A stretch of 64,000 nt of DNA from Rhodococcus qingshengii JCM 15477. Its GTDB lineage: Bacteria > Actinomycetota > Actinomycetes > Mycobacteriales > Mycobacteriaceae. This document shows positions 29,553 to 38,032 of the stretch, in pieces. The notes below the pieces were generated by a model that saw only the letters and a program-made list of their open reading frames with translations, did no database searches and was not told the origin of the DNA. The stretch is taken from positions 3,301,001-3,365,000 of the forward strand of contig NZ_CP096563.1 of NCBI RefSeq assembly GCF_023221595.1, written 5' to 3'. Both the position numbers and the translations under genes were made by a program. Position 1 is the stretch's first letter, and each line of letters opens with the position of its first letter.

Positions 29553-30167
29553 CTATGCGGGCACCGGAGTTCCCCACGCGACGTCGTTGTCCTCGTATCC
29601 GAACGGCGGACCGACGAACTCGCCGCCGCAGGTGATCAGCGCGAGGGTTTCGGGTCCGTCGAGGCTGTTCAATCGCTCGACCGGCAGCTCGCCGTCCTTG
29701 CTGTAGTGATCGACCGCATCGATACGGTAGTTCCAGGTCTGTCCCCCGGCGCCCGCCACGGTCACGACCGAGCCGATTTCCAGTGTCGAGAACTTCTTTC
29801 CGAAACCGTCACCCTGATAGATGTCGTTGATGTGTCCGGTGATCACCACAGTGCCCGCGCCGGAGCCGGGAAATGCCGAATCTGCCCACCATCCGATCTC
29901 ACTGACATCCTCGGGCGGAATGAGCGAGCCGTCCGTCGTCGTCTTGATCGGCAGGATGTCAGCGGTGCTGTTGCCTGTGCGCAGCGTGGTCGGGACATCC
30001 GGACCGTCGACTGCGGCGCGAACTGCCGGCGGCAAATCTTGTTGGCCGGTCGCGAGGACGCGGGTCGGCGAGTCACCGTCGTCGGAACATCCGCCGATCA
30101 AGAGCATTGTCGCCACTACTGCAGCGGCCCACGTTCGGCTGGCCGTGGATCCAGGTGCCGCTGTCAC
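29553..30167 (-). CDS. Class F sortase-like lipoprotein; catalytic Arg position apparently Glu
   Basis: 204 aa. The GTG overlaps the upstream stop (GTGA). A lipoprotein signal runs to LLIGGC (Cys27). The sortase barrel contains TGHINDIY (H112, catalytic His) and LALITCGGEF (C180, catalytic Cys). After it, where class F enzymes usually show YRDN or similar before the last strand, this protein reads GYEDNDVAWG, so Glu192 sits at the likely Arg position. It is probably exported and membrane-tethered by lipid rather than by a helix. The upstream Gly-rich secreted protein may be its partner. Activity cannot be assumed. Confidence 0.82.
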   Translation of the reverse strand: MTAAPGSTASRTWAAAVVATMLLIGGCSDDGDSPTRVLATGQQDLPPAVRAAVDGPDVPTTLRTGNSTADILPIKTTTDGSLIPPEDVSEIGWWADSAFPGSGAGTVVITGHINDIYQGDGFGKKFSTLEIGSVVTVAGAGGQTWNYRIDAVDHYSKDGELPVERLNSLDGPETLALITCGGEFVGPPFGYEDNDVAWGTPVPA

Positions 30168-30892
30168 GGACGAGAAGTCGGGCCGGACGGAATCTGGGCA
30201 ATTGGTACTCGGTTTCCTACGTCACGACCGGGAAGTGCGTCACCGGAATCCCCACCGTTCCCACCGGAACCGTCACCACCGCTGCCGTTTCCGCCACCGC
30301 TTCCATTCCCCCCGCCGCCGGGGCCGGGGCCGGGGCACTCACCTCCCGGATCGGTGGTGTCGCCTGCCAAGACAATCTTGACTGCCGAGAGGTTGACCGT
30401 CTGGTTCTGCGCGACTTGTCCAGGAGTTGTGACGTCGAATGCGAGCTTGGCACGTACGGGGATGACCGAACCGTCGTCAGCGTCGGTGACCGTTGACCCT
30501 GACCGGCCGAGATCTTGGGTCAACGTCATTCTGGAGATCAAATCCTGATCTCCGGTCAAGCCGGCGCCGTCGATCCGAAGGGTCCCTCGGACGGGACTTC
30601 CGTGGGCTCTGATCGTCACCGATGCGCGAAACTCGAGGATGTCTCCCGGCACTGTCCGCCACGCCTCGATCGAGTTGATTTTCGTTCCAGGCGATCCAGT
30701 CGAGATGTCGTACCAACCGTCGATCACGGCCGGATCGAGTGACATCGAATTTTCGTTGATTTCCGAGTTGCACGCGCGGGTGAGCGAAACGGAGGCAGCC
30801 GATCCCACTGCGGGGAGTGCTGTCGACACAACGGTCGCCAAGACGAAGGCCGTCGCGGTGATGCCCGCGGTACGCCTGCCGAAGATCGTCAT
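30164..30892 (-). CDS. Secreted protein with Gly/Ser-rich C-terminal region, coupled to the sortase-like gene
   Basis: 242 aa. Signal peptide at about 1-33 (TATAFVLATVVSTALPAVGSA). A beta-rich domain of about 150 residues follows (VSLTRACNSEINENS, EAWRTVPGDILEFRASVTI). The tail from about 185 is composed of GGGNGSGGGNGSGGDGSGG-like repeats and ends in a polar PSGPTSRP. No C-terminal LPxTG-type signal plus helix was found, so it is not an evident sortase substrate. The stop overlaps the sortase start, so the two are translated together. I do not recognise a named family. Confidence 0.75.
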   Translation of the reverse strand: MTIFGRRTAGITATAFVLATVVSTALPAVGSAASVSLTRACNSEINENSMSLDPAVIDGWYDISTGSPGTKINSIEAWRTVPGDILEFRASVTIRAHGSPVRGTLRIDGAGLTGDQDLISRMTLTQDLGRSGSTVTDADDGSVIPVRAKLAFDVTTPGQVAQNQTVNLSAVKIVLAGDTTDPGGECPGPGPGGGGNGSGGGNGSGGDGSGGNGGDSGDALPGRDVGNRVPIAQIPSGPTSRP

Positions 30893-31235
30893 TCTCTCGC
30901 TACCTTTTTCCGCGGACCGTAGCTTCCGGTCAATTCAGTCAAAATACCAGTACAGCTGGACAAATAGGTCGAATTCCGTGCCGAATTCCTCTTGTTTTCT
31001 GTGAACTTCGGTTACGAGCAATTTCTCCGCACACGCGTTCCGGCAAGGGGTACATCGGATCAACAGGGGTCAGAAGTTACATTTCGCCCGCACATCGGAG
31101 CAGATCGCACTGATTTCTCACCGCATTGGACAGGTATTTCCGTTTCATAGCGGTCAGCCGGTGGAACAACGATCACTACAACGAGCGTGCCGGGCACGTG
31201 TCCGGTCGCCCCCCACCGAATCAAGGGAAACCGTC
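30893..31235. other. 343-bp intergenic region between divergent genes
   Basis: Lies between the secreted-protein gene (minus) and the small membrane-protein gene (plus). It is noticeably richer in A and T than its surroundings and includes runs such as TTGTTTTCTG and CAAAATACC. It should hold the two divergent promoters. I found no convincing gene or riboswitch. A GGGAAA stretch before the ATG at 31236 can act as a weak ribosome site. Confidence 0.5.
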
Positions 31236-31679
31236 ATGTCGGATACAACGTCAGTCAAGCAGGGTTTCGCGGTAGGAACATCGATCGGGGCAGCCGTCAT
31301 CTTGGTGACGGTCGGCATCGTGCAGTTCTTCCAGGGACTCGCTGCCGTCGCCGAAAACGAAGTGTTCGTAGTCGGGATCGACTACGTCTATCAGTTCGAC
31401 CTGACGACGTGGGGTTGGATCCATCTCGTGTTGGGCGCGCTCGTCGCTCTCGTCGGGCTTGCACTGTTCACCGGAGCGGCCTGGGCGCGGGTGTCGGCAG
31501 TGGTGATCTGCGCGATCTCGATCATCGCGAACTTCTTGTGGCTGCCGTACTACCCCTGGTGGTCGACTCTCATCATCGCGCTGAACATCGTCGTGATCTG
31601 GGCTGTGTCGACATGGAAGCCCACCCAGACGACGCACGCCGCTGCGCATGCACCGTCAACGCCGACTCGATCTGCTTGA
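31236..31679 (+). CDS. Small four-helix membrane protein (DUF7144-type)
   Basis: 147 aa from ATG 31236; the frame is open upstream but without a better start. Four transmembrane helices: GTSIGAAVILVTVGIVQFFQ, WIHLVLGALVALVGLALF, ARVSAVVICAISIIANFLWL, and ALNIVVIWAVST. The pattern VGIDYVYQFDLTTWGWIH and LPYYPWWS is common in small actinobacterial membrane proteins of unknown role that are often stress-induced. The stop is 9 nt before the amidotransferase start. Confidence 0.8.
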   Translation: MSDTTSVKQGFAVGTSIGAAVILVTVGIVQFFQGLAAVAENEVFVVGIDYVYQFDLTTWGWIHLVLGALVALVGLALFTGAAWARVSAVVICAISIIANFLWLPYYPWWSTLIIALNIVVIWAVSTWKPTQTTHAAAHAPSTPTRSA

Positions 31680-31688
31680 GTTGAAAGT

Positions 31689-32522
31689 ATGTGTAGGTGG
31701 ATGGCGTATTCCGGAGAGCCGATACTGGCCCATGACTTGCTGTTCAGGCCACAGCACTCGCTGATCGACCAGAGCCTGCATTCTCAACTCGGGGCCACGA
31801 CGACAAATGGCGACGGCTTCGGAATCGGCTGGTACGGGGAAGGCCCCCAACCGGCAGTTTTCAAGAGCATCGAACCCGCGTGGAACGACTCGAACCTGCG
31901 CGAGGTCACCTCCCAATTGCGCACCCCTCTGCTGTTCGCTCACATCCGCGCCTCGACGGGAACTGCAGTGCAGCGCAGCAACTGTCACCCGTTCCGGCAC
32001 CGGCGGTGGTTGTGGATGCACAACGGTTCACTACACGGATTCCACGACATGAAACGGGAATTGGTGACTGCCATTGATCCGTCGCTCTTTCCGGATCTCG
32101 AAGGATCGACGGACTCGGAAACTCTGTTCTTCCTCGCGCTGACGTTCGGCCTGACCGACGATCCGTTCGAAGGTGTCGCGAGGGCCGTCGGATTCGTCGA
32201 GCACACGGCTCGCTCTCAGGGAATCGACAATCCGGTTCAGATGACCGTCGCCACGTCGGATGGCATCTCCACCTGGATCTTTCGCTATTCCAGCGAGCAC
32301 CAGTCGAGGTCGTTGTTCTTCTCCACCGAGATTTCCACGCTGCGCAAGCTCCATCCAGAGGTGGATGCCCTGCACCATCTGAGTGAGGAGACCCGAATCG
32401 TCGTCTCCGAGCCTCTACGTGACCTTCCCGGCGCCTGGAACGAGGTTCCCGAATCCGCCGCAGGCGTCATCCGGCCCGGACGGGACGAGATGCGGAGCTT
32501 TGTGCCGATCCCACCAGCCTGA
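31689..32522 (+). CDS. Class II glutamine amidotransferase family protein (YafJ/EgtC-like)
   Basis: 277 aa, start ATG 31689. Begins MCRWMAYSG, so Cys2 becomes the N-terminal nucleophile after Met removal. Further N-terminal nucleophile motifs are NGDGFGIGWYG, FAHIRASTG and NCHPFRHRRWLWMHNG. Such proteins hydrolyse glutamine or gamma-glutamyl amides; EgtC members act in ergothioneine synthesis but are shorter, and no egt genes are nearby. Role therefore uncertain. Confidence 0.88.
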   Translation: MCRWMAYSGEPILAHDLLFRPQHSLIDQSLHSQLGATTTNGDGFGIGWYGEGPQPAVFKSIEPAWNDSNLREVTSQLRTPLLFAHIRASTGTAVQRSNCHPFRHRRWLWMHNGSLHGFHDMKRELVTAIDPSLFPDLEGSTDSETLFFLALTFGLTDDPFEGVARAVGFVEHTARSQGIDNPVQMTVATSDGISTWIFRYSSEHQSRSLFFSTEISTLRKLHPEVDALHHLSEETRIVVSEPLRDLPGAWNEVPESAAGVIRPGRDEMRSFVPIPPA

Positions 32523-32607
32523 TTGGGTCATACAACCAGACATAGCTATGAAATAGCTTGCATTCGAAGCGCTTTCACGAAAACTGAGAAAACGGAAACT
32601 CGGCATA

Positions 32608-33165
32608 CTAGTCACGCGAGAGGATGAGCCGGAACGCCAAGCGAGCCTTCTCCGTATCCGGAGTGCCACCGGTGAGCAAATCGTTGTAGATGAACGACTC
32701 ACCCACGCGAACCAGCAGATATGCCATGTCCTCGACGGGCAGGTCGGGCCGAATCTGCTCTGGTATTTCAGCTTCGATCAGCCTTCGCACGGATTCGACC
32801 ATCGTGCCCTGAATCGGCCCCAGTCCAGTTGTGAGTATGCACAACGCCTTTTGCGGTTCCCGAGTCAAATACGTCCGGAAGAATTCGGTCTCGATTGTCG
32901 CCCGTGCATGGTAAGTGAGGACGTCGACAACCCTTGACGCTCCGCTTCCACCGCACTCCTCGAGGCCCATTCGCCACGTTCGGCGCGCCAGCGAATCGAG
33001 CACGTCACCGGTAATTGTGTCGCGATTCCCTGCACGCCGGAACAAGGTGGTCCGATCCACCCCCAACTCGGTGGCCAAAGCGTTCACATCGAGCGGTTTT
33101 CCGGCTGCGAACTGTCGTCGGGCGGCACTCAACGCTTCCGCGCGGATGTCACGTGTCTCGGCCAT
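32608..33165 (-). CDS. TetR-family regulator, QsdR-like
   Basis: 185 aa. The N-terminal HTH is compact: RQFAAGKPLDVNALATELGV then DRTTLFRRAGNRDTI. The C-terminal ligand domain is all-helical with FRTYLTREPQKALCIL. The features resemble the QsdR-type TetR regulators of rhodococci, but no quorum-quenching lactonase gene is nearby. It is divergent from the ABC operon, and a palindrome over that promoter (33240-33264) is the likely operator. It may sense the imported substrate. Confidence 0.8.
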   Translation of the reverse strand: MAETRDIRAEALSAARRQFAAGKPLDVNALATELGVDRTTLFRRAGNRDTITGDVLDSLARRTWRMGLEECGGSGASRVVDVLTYHARATIETEFFRTYLTREPQKALCILTTGLGPIQGTMVESVRRLIEAEIPEQIRPDLPVEDMAYLLVRVGESFIYNDLLTGGTPDTEKARLAFRLILSRD

Positions 33166-33239
33166 GGAGTGAATGTATCGCTGACGACGTGCTGGTCGGT
33201 AGCCGGAGGCGATCAGACGGCGCCATCGACGGCAATCGT

Positions 33240-33280
33240 TGCAACATTCATTGACTTTGTTGCAGGTCAGTGTTTATGGT
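33240..33280 (+). promoter_or_regulatory. Promoter and operator-like palindrome in front of the ABC operon
   Basis: TGCAACA (33240-33246) and TGTTGCA (33258-33264) form a perfect 7-bp inverted repeat with an 11-bp spacer. Inside it, TTGACT (33251-33256) matches a -35 box; TATGGT (33275-33280) is a plausible -10 at 18-bp spacing. A repressor on the palindrome would block the -35. The divergent TetR gene starts 74 bp to the left. Confidence 0.6.
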
Positions 33281-33333
33281 TCCCCGGTACGTGATTCCAG
33301 TCACAACAGTTCAGTTGTTTACGGAGGAATGCG

Positions 33334-33366
33334 ATGAACGATCACACGTGGACGACCCGACGATGA
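33334..33366 (+). CDS. Ten-codon leader ORF translationally coupled to the first ABC gene
   Basis: The only strong ribosome site in the leader, GGAGGA (33323-33328), is 5 nt before this ATG. The ORF encodes [10 protein letters not shown] and its TGA overlaps the ATG of the ATPase gene (ATGA at 33363-33366). The ATPase start has no Shine-Dalgarno of its own. So ribosomes probably reach the operon by passing through this ORF. A competing view is a GTG at 33348 in the ATPase frame, but it has no ribosome site. Confidence 0.55.
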   Translation: MNDHTWTTRR

Positions 33367-34352
33367 GCCCACTTCTGCAAGTACGAGACCTCACGGTTGA
33401 CATTGGGACAGAATCGATTTCGAACAGACTCCTCGACCGAGTGAGCTTCGAGTTGGGGTCGGGCGAAATCACCGGCCTCGTAGGAGAGAGCGGGAGCGGA
33501 AAGACACTGACCGGACTCGCTCTGCTCGGTCTTTTGCCCCGTACGGCAACAACCAGCGGAAGCTTCCGTTTGGAAGGACAGGAACTTGTGGGTCTGCCCG
33601 CCGCCGAGTTGAGGAAAATACGCGGTCGCGACGTCAGTATGGTCTTCCAGGACCCGAGTTCGGCTCTCAACCCCTCCGTCAGCATCGGTCGCCAGATCGT
33701 CGATGTGTTGAAGGCCCACCGCGACATCACGAAAGTCGATGCGGAGGACGTGGCTACAGATCTTCTCCACCAGGTCGGACTGGCCGACCCGAGCAGAACC
33801 TTGAAGTCGTTCGGGTACGAGCTTTCCGGCGGGATGTGTCAGCGGGTGATGATCGCGATGGCCCTGGCATGCGGTCCGAAGTTGCTGATCGCGGACGAAC
33901 CGACAACAGCGCTCGATGTCACCATCCAAGCTCAGATTGTCGATCTCCTTCGAGAACTGGCCGAACAGCGCGATCTTGCCGTGTTGTTGATCAGTCACGA
34001 CCTCGCGGTTGTCGCCGAGGTCGCGGATCGAGTCATCACCATGTTTCGCGGCGAGATCGTCGACGTCGCGCCACGAGACGTGCTGCTTCGGCGGCCCGCG
34101 CATCCCTACACGTTCAGCCTTCTCGAGGCGGCACGCTCGACATTCGAAGAAGTCTCCTCCCAATCGCCCAAGGCGCGAGGCGATTTCACCAGCAAAGCCC
34201 CTGCTGACGGCGTGGGTTGCCGATACGTCGCCCGGTGCAACTACTCCGAGGAGCTCTGCATATCCGATCATCCACTTCTGATCGGATCACCGGAATCGGC
34301 AACAAGATGTCACCGCAGCGACGAACTCGAGTTGCTCGGACTGGTGAGCTGA
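33363..34352 (+). CDS. ABC transporter ATP-binding protein (peptide/nickel family, DppD-like)
   Basis: 329 aa from ATG 33363; the open frame to 33270 lies upstream of the likely transcript start. Walker [10 protein letters not shown] loop [11 protein letters not shown], signature LSGGMCQRV, Walker [13 protein letters not shown] and the switch His in ISHDLAVV are present. The C-terminal oligopeptide/dipeptide extension ends in CRYVARC with paired cysteines. First gene of a five-gene operon with overlapping stops and starts; the ATPase pair energises the DppBC-type permeases at 36986 and 38029. Confidence 0.93.
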   Translation: MSPLLQVRDLTVDIGTESISNRLLDRVSFELGSGEITGLVGESGSGKTLTGLALLGLLPRTATTSGSFRLEGQELVGLPAAELRKIRGRDVSMVFQDPSSALNPSVSIGRQIVDVLKAHRDITKVDAEDVATDLLHQVGLADPSRTLKSFGYELSGGMCQRVMIAMALACGPKLLIADEPTTALDVTIQAQIVDLLRELAEQRDLAVLLISHDLAVVAEVADRVITMFRGEIVDVAPRDVLLRRPAHPYTFSLLEAARSTFEEVSSQSPKARGDFTSKAPADGVGCRYVARCNYSEELCISDHPLLIGSPESATRCHRSDELELLGLVS

Positions 34353-35326
34353 TGAGCAACACCGACGTCATCGTCGACGTTAGGAATCTGGCAGTCGAGT
34401 ACGGACGCGGACGCAAAGCTCTTCGCGCGGTCGACGACGTCAGCTTCTCCGTACAGAGGGGCGAAACCCTTGCGATAATCGGTGAATCAGGATCGGGAAA
34501 ATCCTCGACGGCTCACGCTCTCGCGGGTCTGGTGGCTACGGCCGCAGGCTCCATCACTATGAATCTCGACGACCCGGCGTTCGGCAAGGGTGGATCTTCC
34601 CATCTCATTTTTCAAAACCCTACGTCGGCCTTGAACAATCGGATGTCCTCATGGGCTTGCGTAGCCGAGCCGATGGCGCCAGGGCGTCTGCGCATCCCAC
34701 AGTCCTTGCGGCCGAAAGCCGTCGAGCTGTTGCGTCGGGTCGGTCTCGGCGCTGAGCTTGCCGACCGCCTCCCGACCCAGCTCTCCGGTGGCCAACGCCA
34801 ACGCGTGACCATCGCTCGTGCACTTGCCTCCAAGGCGCCACTGATTCTCTGCGACGAACCTGTTGCCTCCCTGGATGTTTCGCTTCAGGAAGAGGTGTTG
34901 CAACTTCTTGCCGATCTCCGAGAAGAACATGACCTCACGTACATCTTCATTTCGCACGATTTGGGTTCGGTGGCACGGATCGCCGATCGCGTCGCGGTGA
35001 TGTACCTCGGCCGAATCGTCGAGATCGGACCGGTTGCCACGGTCCTGAGGACTCCATCGCACCCCTACACGCAGGCGCTTCTCGCCGCGGCCCCGCACAT
35101 CGAACTCGAGCGGCGCAGTCGTCGGAAAGCATTGGTGCGGGGCGAGTTACCCGACCCACGGAATCCACCCTCGGGCTGTCGATTCCGCACCCGCTGCCCG
35201 TTTGCGATGGATCGCTGTGCGTCGGAAGCGCCGTCACTTCGCGCGGCCTCGAATTCCGCACACAGCTCCGCCTGCCATCTATCGTCCCCGGCCATATCGA
35301 TCGGAATCTCCAACCCGCCGCAGTAA
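34352..35326 (+). CDS. ABC transporter ATP-binding protein (DppF-like)
   Basis: 324 aa; ATG overlaps the previous stop by one base. Walker A GESGSGKSS, Q loop LIFQNPTSALN, signature LSGGQRQRV, Walker B LILCDEPVASLD, switch ISHDLGSV. The C-terminal GCRFRTRCPFAMDRC cysteine motif is typical of the oligopeptide branch. Works as a heterodimer with the DppD-like protein. The segment after the Q loop (RMSSWACVAEPM) is less typical of the family. Confidence 0.92.
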   Translation: MSNTDVIVDVRNLAVEYGRGRKALRAVDDVSFSVQRGETLAIIGESGSGKSSTAHALAGLVATAAGSITMNLDDPAFGKGGSSHLIFQNPTSALNNRMSSWACVAEPMAPGRLRIPQSLRPKAVELLRRVGLGAELADRLPTQLSGGQRQRVTIARALASKAPLILCDEPVASLDVSLQEEVLQLLADLREEHDLTYIFISHDLGSVARIADRVAVMYLGRIVEIGPVATVLRTPSHPYTQALLAAAPHIELERRSRRKALVRGELPDPRNPPSGCRFRTRCPFAMDRCASEAPSLRAASNSAHSSACHLSSPAISIGISNPPQ

Positions 35327-35381
35327 ATGCGTGCCGCGTCAGTCTCCCCCTTCCGAGAAGACCAAAGCGAAAGTCCACCAT

Positions 35382-36989
35382 ATGAATCCGCGTCTGTCTT
35401 TGCGATCCCGATATCCGATCACACGCTTCCAGAATCATGGGAAAAGTGGCCCACGTGTGCTGGTAGCTGCGTTTGCACTTTCTGCTCTTGTGCTCAGCGG
35501 CTGTTCGAGCAGCGCCACCGGTACCGCCGGCGATACCGGACCTGCCGATCCGAACGCCGAACTCAAGGTCGCGACATCGCACGTGCCCGCCTCGCTCGAC
35601 CCGTGTGCGGGAAACATCGGATACGACATCGACTACTTACAGTTGATGTATGCACCACTGATCGATGCGGAACCTGCCACCCAGAAGTTGCGGCCCGGAA
35701 TCGCCAGCGAGTGGGGCTTCTCCGGACCGGACAACCTGACGTTCGAGATGACGTTGCAGAACGGCTTGACCTTCCACGACGGTACAGCTGTCGATGCAGC
35801 AGCCGTCAAGGCAAGCATGGAACACTGCTTGAGTCTCGGAATCGTTTCCGTCCCGACGATCAAGAGCATCGAAGCAACGTCCCCAGATCACGTCACGATC
35901 TCGTTGAGTTCACCTACCTCCGGTTTACCAGGCTGGCTCAACGGCAGATTGGGAATGGTGGTCTCCCCCACTGCGCTGGCGGCAGCAGGGGCAGACTTCG
36001 CCAACAAGCCTGTAGGCGCAGGGCCGTACACATTCACCAGCGCAGTCCCGAACAGTTCATACACATTCAGTCGATTCGACGATTACAAACCGGCAGGTCC
36101 ACCCAGCCCCCAGCTCGCCAAGATCCAGATCCAGGTGATCTCCAATCCCACAGCGCTGACAAATGCCCTGACATCGAACGCTGCGGATTTTGCATACGGG
36201 CTCACACCGTCGAGTGCTCCGATCCTCGAACGGAATCCCAACCTGAACGTCAGTCACGACCCGAGACTCGGAGTTGCGCTCGTCGTGATCAACAACAAGA
36301 ACCCTGTGGTTAACGACGTCCGGGTTCGTCTGGCGATGCAGTATGCGCTCGACCGCAAGGCAATTGCGCGAGCCGCGCTGGACAGCTCGGAAGGAACTGC
36401 GGCGTTCGGTCAATATCCTCCCGGTTCGCAGTTCTACGACGAGGAAACCGAAGATGCATGGCCGTACGACCCGGAGAAGGCCAAATCGCTGCTAGCGGAG
36501 GCGGGGTATCCGAATGGGGTCACCGTGCGCGGACTAGCAGGCAACCTACCGCCGTACTCGACCAACGCGGTCCTTGTCGGAGAACAATGGGAGAAAGTCG
36601 GCATCAAGGTCGACTTCGTCGAAATGAGTGGACCTCAGGCGATTACGGAGTTCGTCGCACACAACAGCGCGGACGTCTTCAGCGTGGGATGGCCCACGCG
36701 AGCATCCGCACCGCTCAATTTCGAAGCCTCTCTGGGTTCGCGATCGTACTTCCGGCAGAATTCCGTCCCCAACGAGGAGTTGGAGAAGCTGATCGCACTG
36801 CTGAACAACACGTATGACGAAACCGCTCAGCTCGACATCGTCAAACAGATCAATCAAGTCGTGATCAAGTCCGCTGAGTATGTACCGTTGTACTTCACTC
36901 CCGACGTGGTCGCCTACACGAAGAACGTCCACGGGGCCGTTCCCGCACTGAACGGCTCCCCCAATCTGACGTACCTCTCGAAGTCATGA
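35382..36989 (+). CDS. Extracytoplasmic substrate-binding lipoprotein, family 5 (peptide/nickel)
   Basis: 535 aa from ATG 35382. The signal peptide ends in the lipobox LVLSGC (Cys at about 41). Family 5 features are LDPCAGNIGYDID, LTFEMTLQNGLTFHDGTAVD, and the C-terminal YVPLYFTPDVVAY. It binds peptides, nickel-chelates or sugars; the ligand is not deducible. The stop overlaps the permease start (ATGA). Confidence 0.9.
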   Translation: MNPRLSLRSRYPITRFQNHGKSGPRVLVAAFALSALVLSGCSSSATGTAGDTGPADPNAELKVATSHVPASLDPCAGNIGYDIDYLQLMYAPLIDAEPATQKLRPGIASEWGFSGPDNLTFEMTLQNGLTFHDGTAVDAAAVKASMEHCLSLGIVSVPTIKSIEATSPDHVTISLSSPTSGLPGWLNGRLGMVVSPTALAAAGADFANKPVGAGPYTFTSAVPNSSYTFSRFDDYKPAGPPSPQLAKIQIQVISNPTALTNALTSNAADFAYGLTPSSAPILERNPNLNVSHDPRLGVALVVINNKNPVVNDVRVRLAMQYALDRKAIARAALDSSEGTAAFGQYPPGSQFYDEETEDAWPYDPEKAKSLLAEAGYPNGVTVRGLAGNLPPYSTNAVLVGEQWEKVGIKVDFVEMSGPQAITEFVAHNSADVFSVGWPTRASAPLNFEASLGSRSYFRQNSVPNEELEKLIALLNNTYDETAQLDIVKQINQVVIKSAEYVPLYFTPDVVAYTKNVHGAVPALNGSPNLTYLSKS

Positions 36990-38032
36990 CGACGACCGTT
37001 GTATCGCAAGAGAATTCGTTGGCCCCCGAGCCTGAGAGCGTTCCGACCCGAAACCCTCACCGATCGCCGGTGAATCCTTACATACGGATGATCGGCGTCC
37101 GGTTCGCACAGATAATTCCTACCGCGATTATCGCTAGTTTCATAACCTTTGCCCTTATCCGGATAATCCCCGGTGGACCAGCCGAGGCACTTCTCGGTCC
37201 GAACGGCAGCGATGAAGCCATCGCGGCACTCAACGAGCGCCTCGGATTGAATCAACCTCTGCTGGTCCAGTACTGGAACTGGGTGGTGTCGGCTCTGCAC
37301 GGAGATCTGGGAACGTCGCTACAGAACAGCGCCCCCGTCGGCCCACAGATCCTTGCGCGCCTGCCGGCGAGCGCCGAGCTCGTTGTACTCGCACTGTTAC
37401 TGTCCGCCGTCGTCGCCATACCGCTCGGTGTGTGGACCGCGACGCGGCAGGGACGACGCAGCGATGGTCTGACCCGCACGGTTTCGGGGATCGGACTCGC
37501 GGTACCGGACTTCTTCCTCGCTATCGTGCTGGTCGATGTCTTCGCCCTCGGTTTGGGAGTTCTACCGGTGCTCGGCTGGGTTCCTCTCGAGAACAGTGTG
37601 ATCGACAACCTGAGCCATTTGGTCCTACCAGCAACGGCGCTCGCTGCCGGCGCAGCATCGATTGCGGTTCGGCAGACCAGGGCTGCGATGATCGAGACAC
37701 TGTCAAGTGACTACGTACGAACTGCGCGTGCGATGGGTATCGACGAGCGGAAGATCGTGTGGCGCTACGCGCTACGAAACATCGTTCCCACGATTGTCAC
37801 TGTCTATGGATTGCTTGCCGTGGCGATGCTGGGTGCGACGGTCATTCTCGAGCAGATCTTCGTGCTGCCGGGCCTAGGGAGCGCTCTCGTCATTGCGATC
37901 GACACGCGAGATTATCCGATGCTTCAAGGCATTGTGTTGCTGTTCGTCGTGATCGTGCTTCTCGTGAACATCCTGGTCGACGTCGTCAACAACATGATCA
38001 GCCCACAATTGAGGAAGGGAACGATCTCGTGA
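36986..38032 (+). CDS. ABC transporter permease (DppB-like)
   Basis: 348 aa, six or so transmembrane helices after a 40-residue cytoplasmic tail. Family markers: FALIRIIPGGPAEALLGPNG, the ATPase-contact loop DYVRTARAMGIDERKIVWRY (EAA-type), and LEQIFVLPGLGSALV. The Gly/Pro-rich N terminus and order match peptide-type importers. Overlaps genes on both sides by 4 bp, so one mRNA. Confidence 0.93.
   Translation: MTTTVVSQENSLAPEPESVPTRNPHRSPVNPYIRMIGVRFAQIIPTAIIASFITFALIRIIPGGPAEALLGPNGSDEAIAALNERLGLNQPLLVQYWNWVVSALHGDLGTSLQNSAPVGPQILARLPASAELVVLALLLSAVVAIPLGVWTATRQGRRSDGLTRTVSGIGLAVPDFFLAIVLVDVFALGLGVLPVLGWVPLENSVIDNLSHLVLPATALAAGAASIAVRQTRAAMIETLSSDYVRTARAMGIDERKIVWRYALRNIVPTIVTVYGLLAVAMLGATVILEQIFVLPGLGSALVIAIDTRDYPMLQGIVLLFVVIVLLVNILVDVVNNMISPQLRKGTIS

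Noticed and set aside
27207..30548. Two very long plus-strand frames opposite pepN, pdxK and the sortase gene
   Set aside because: They overlap well supported minus-strand genes completely and show no recognisable motif.
35202..35381. N-terminal extension of the substrate-binding protein frame
   Set aside because: It overlaps the second ATPase gene and would bury the lipoprotein signal peptide.
37759..38028. Upstream extension of the DppC-like permease frame
   Set aside because: It lies within the dppB coding region; the GTG at 38029 has a good ribosome site and stop/start overlap.
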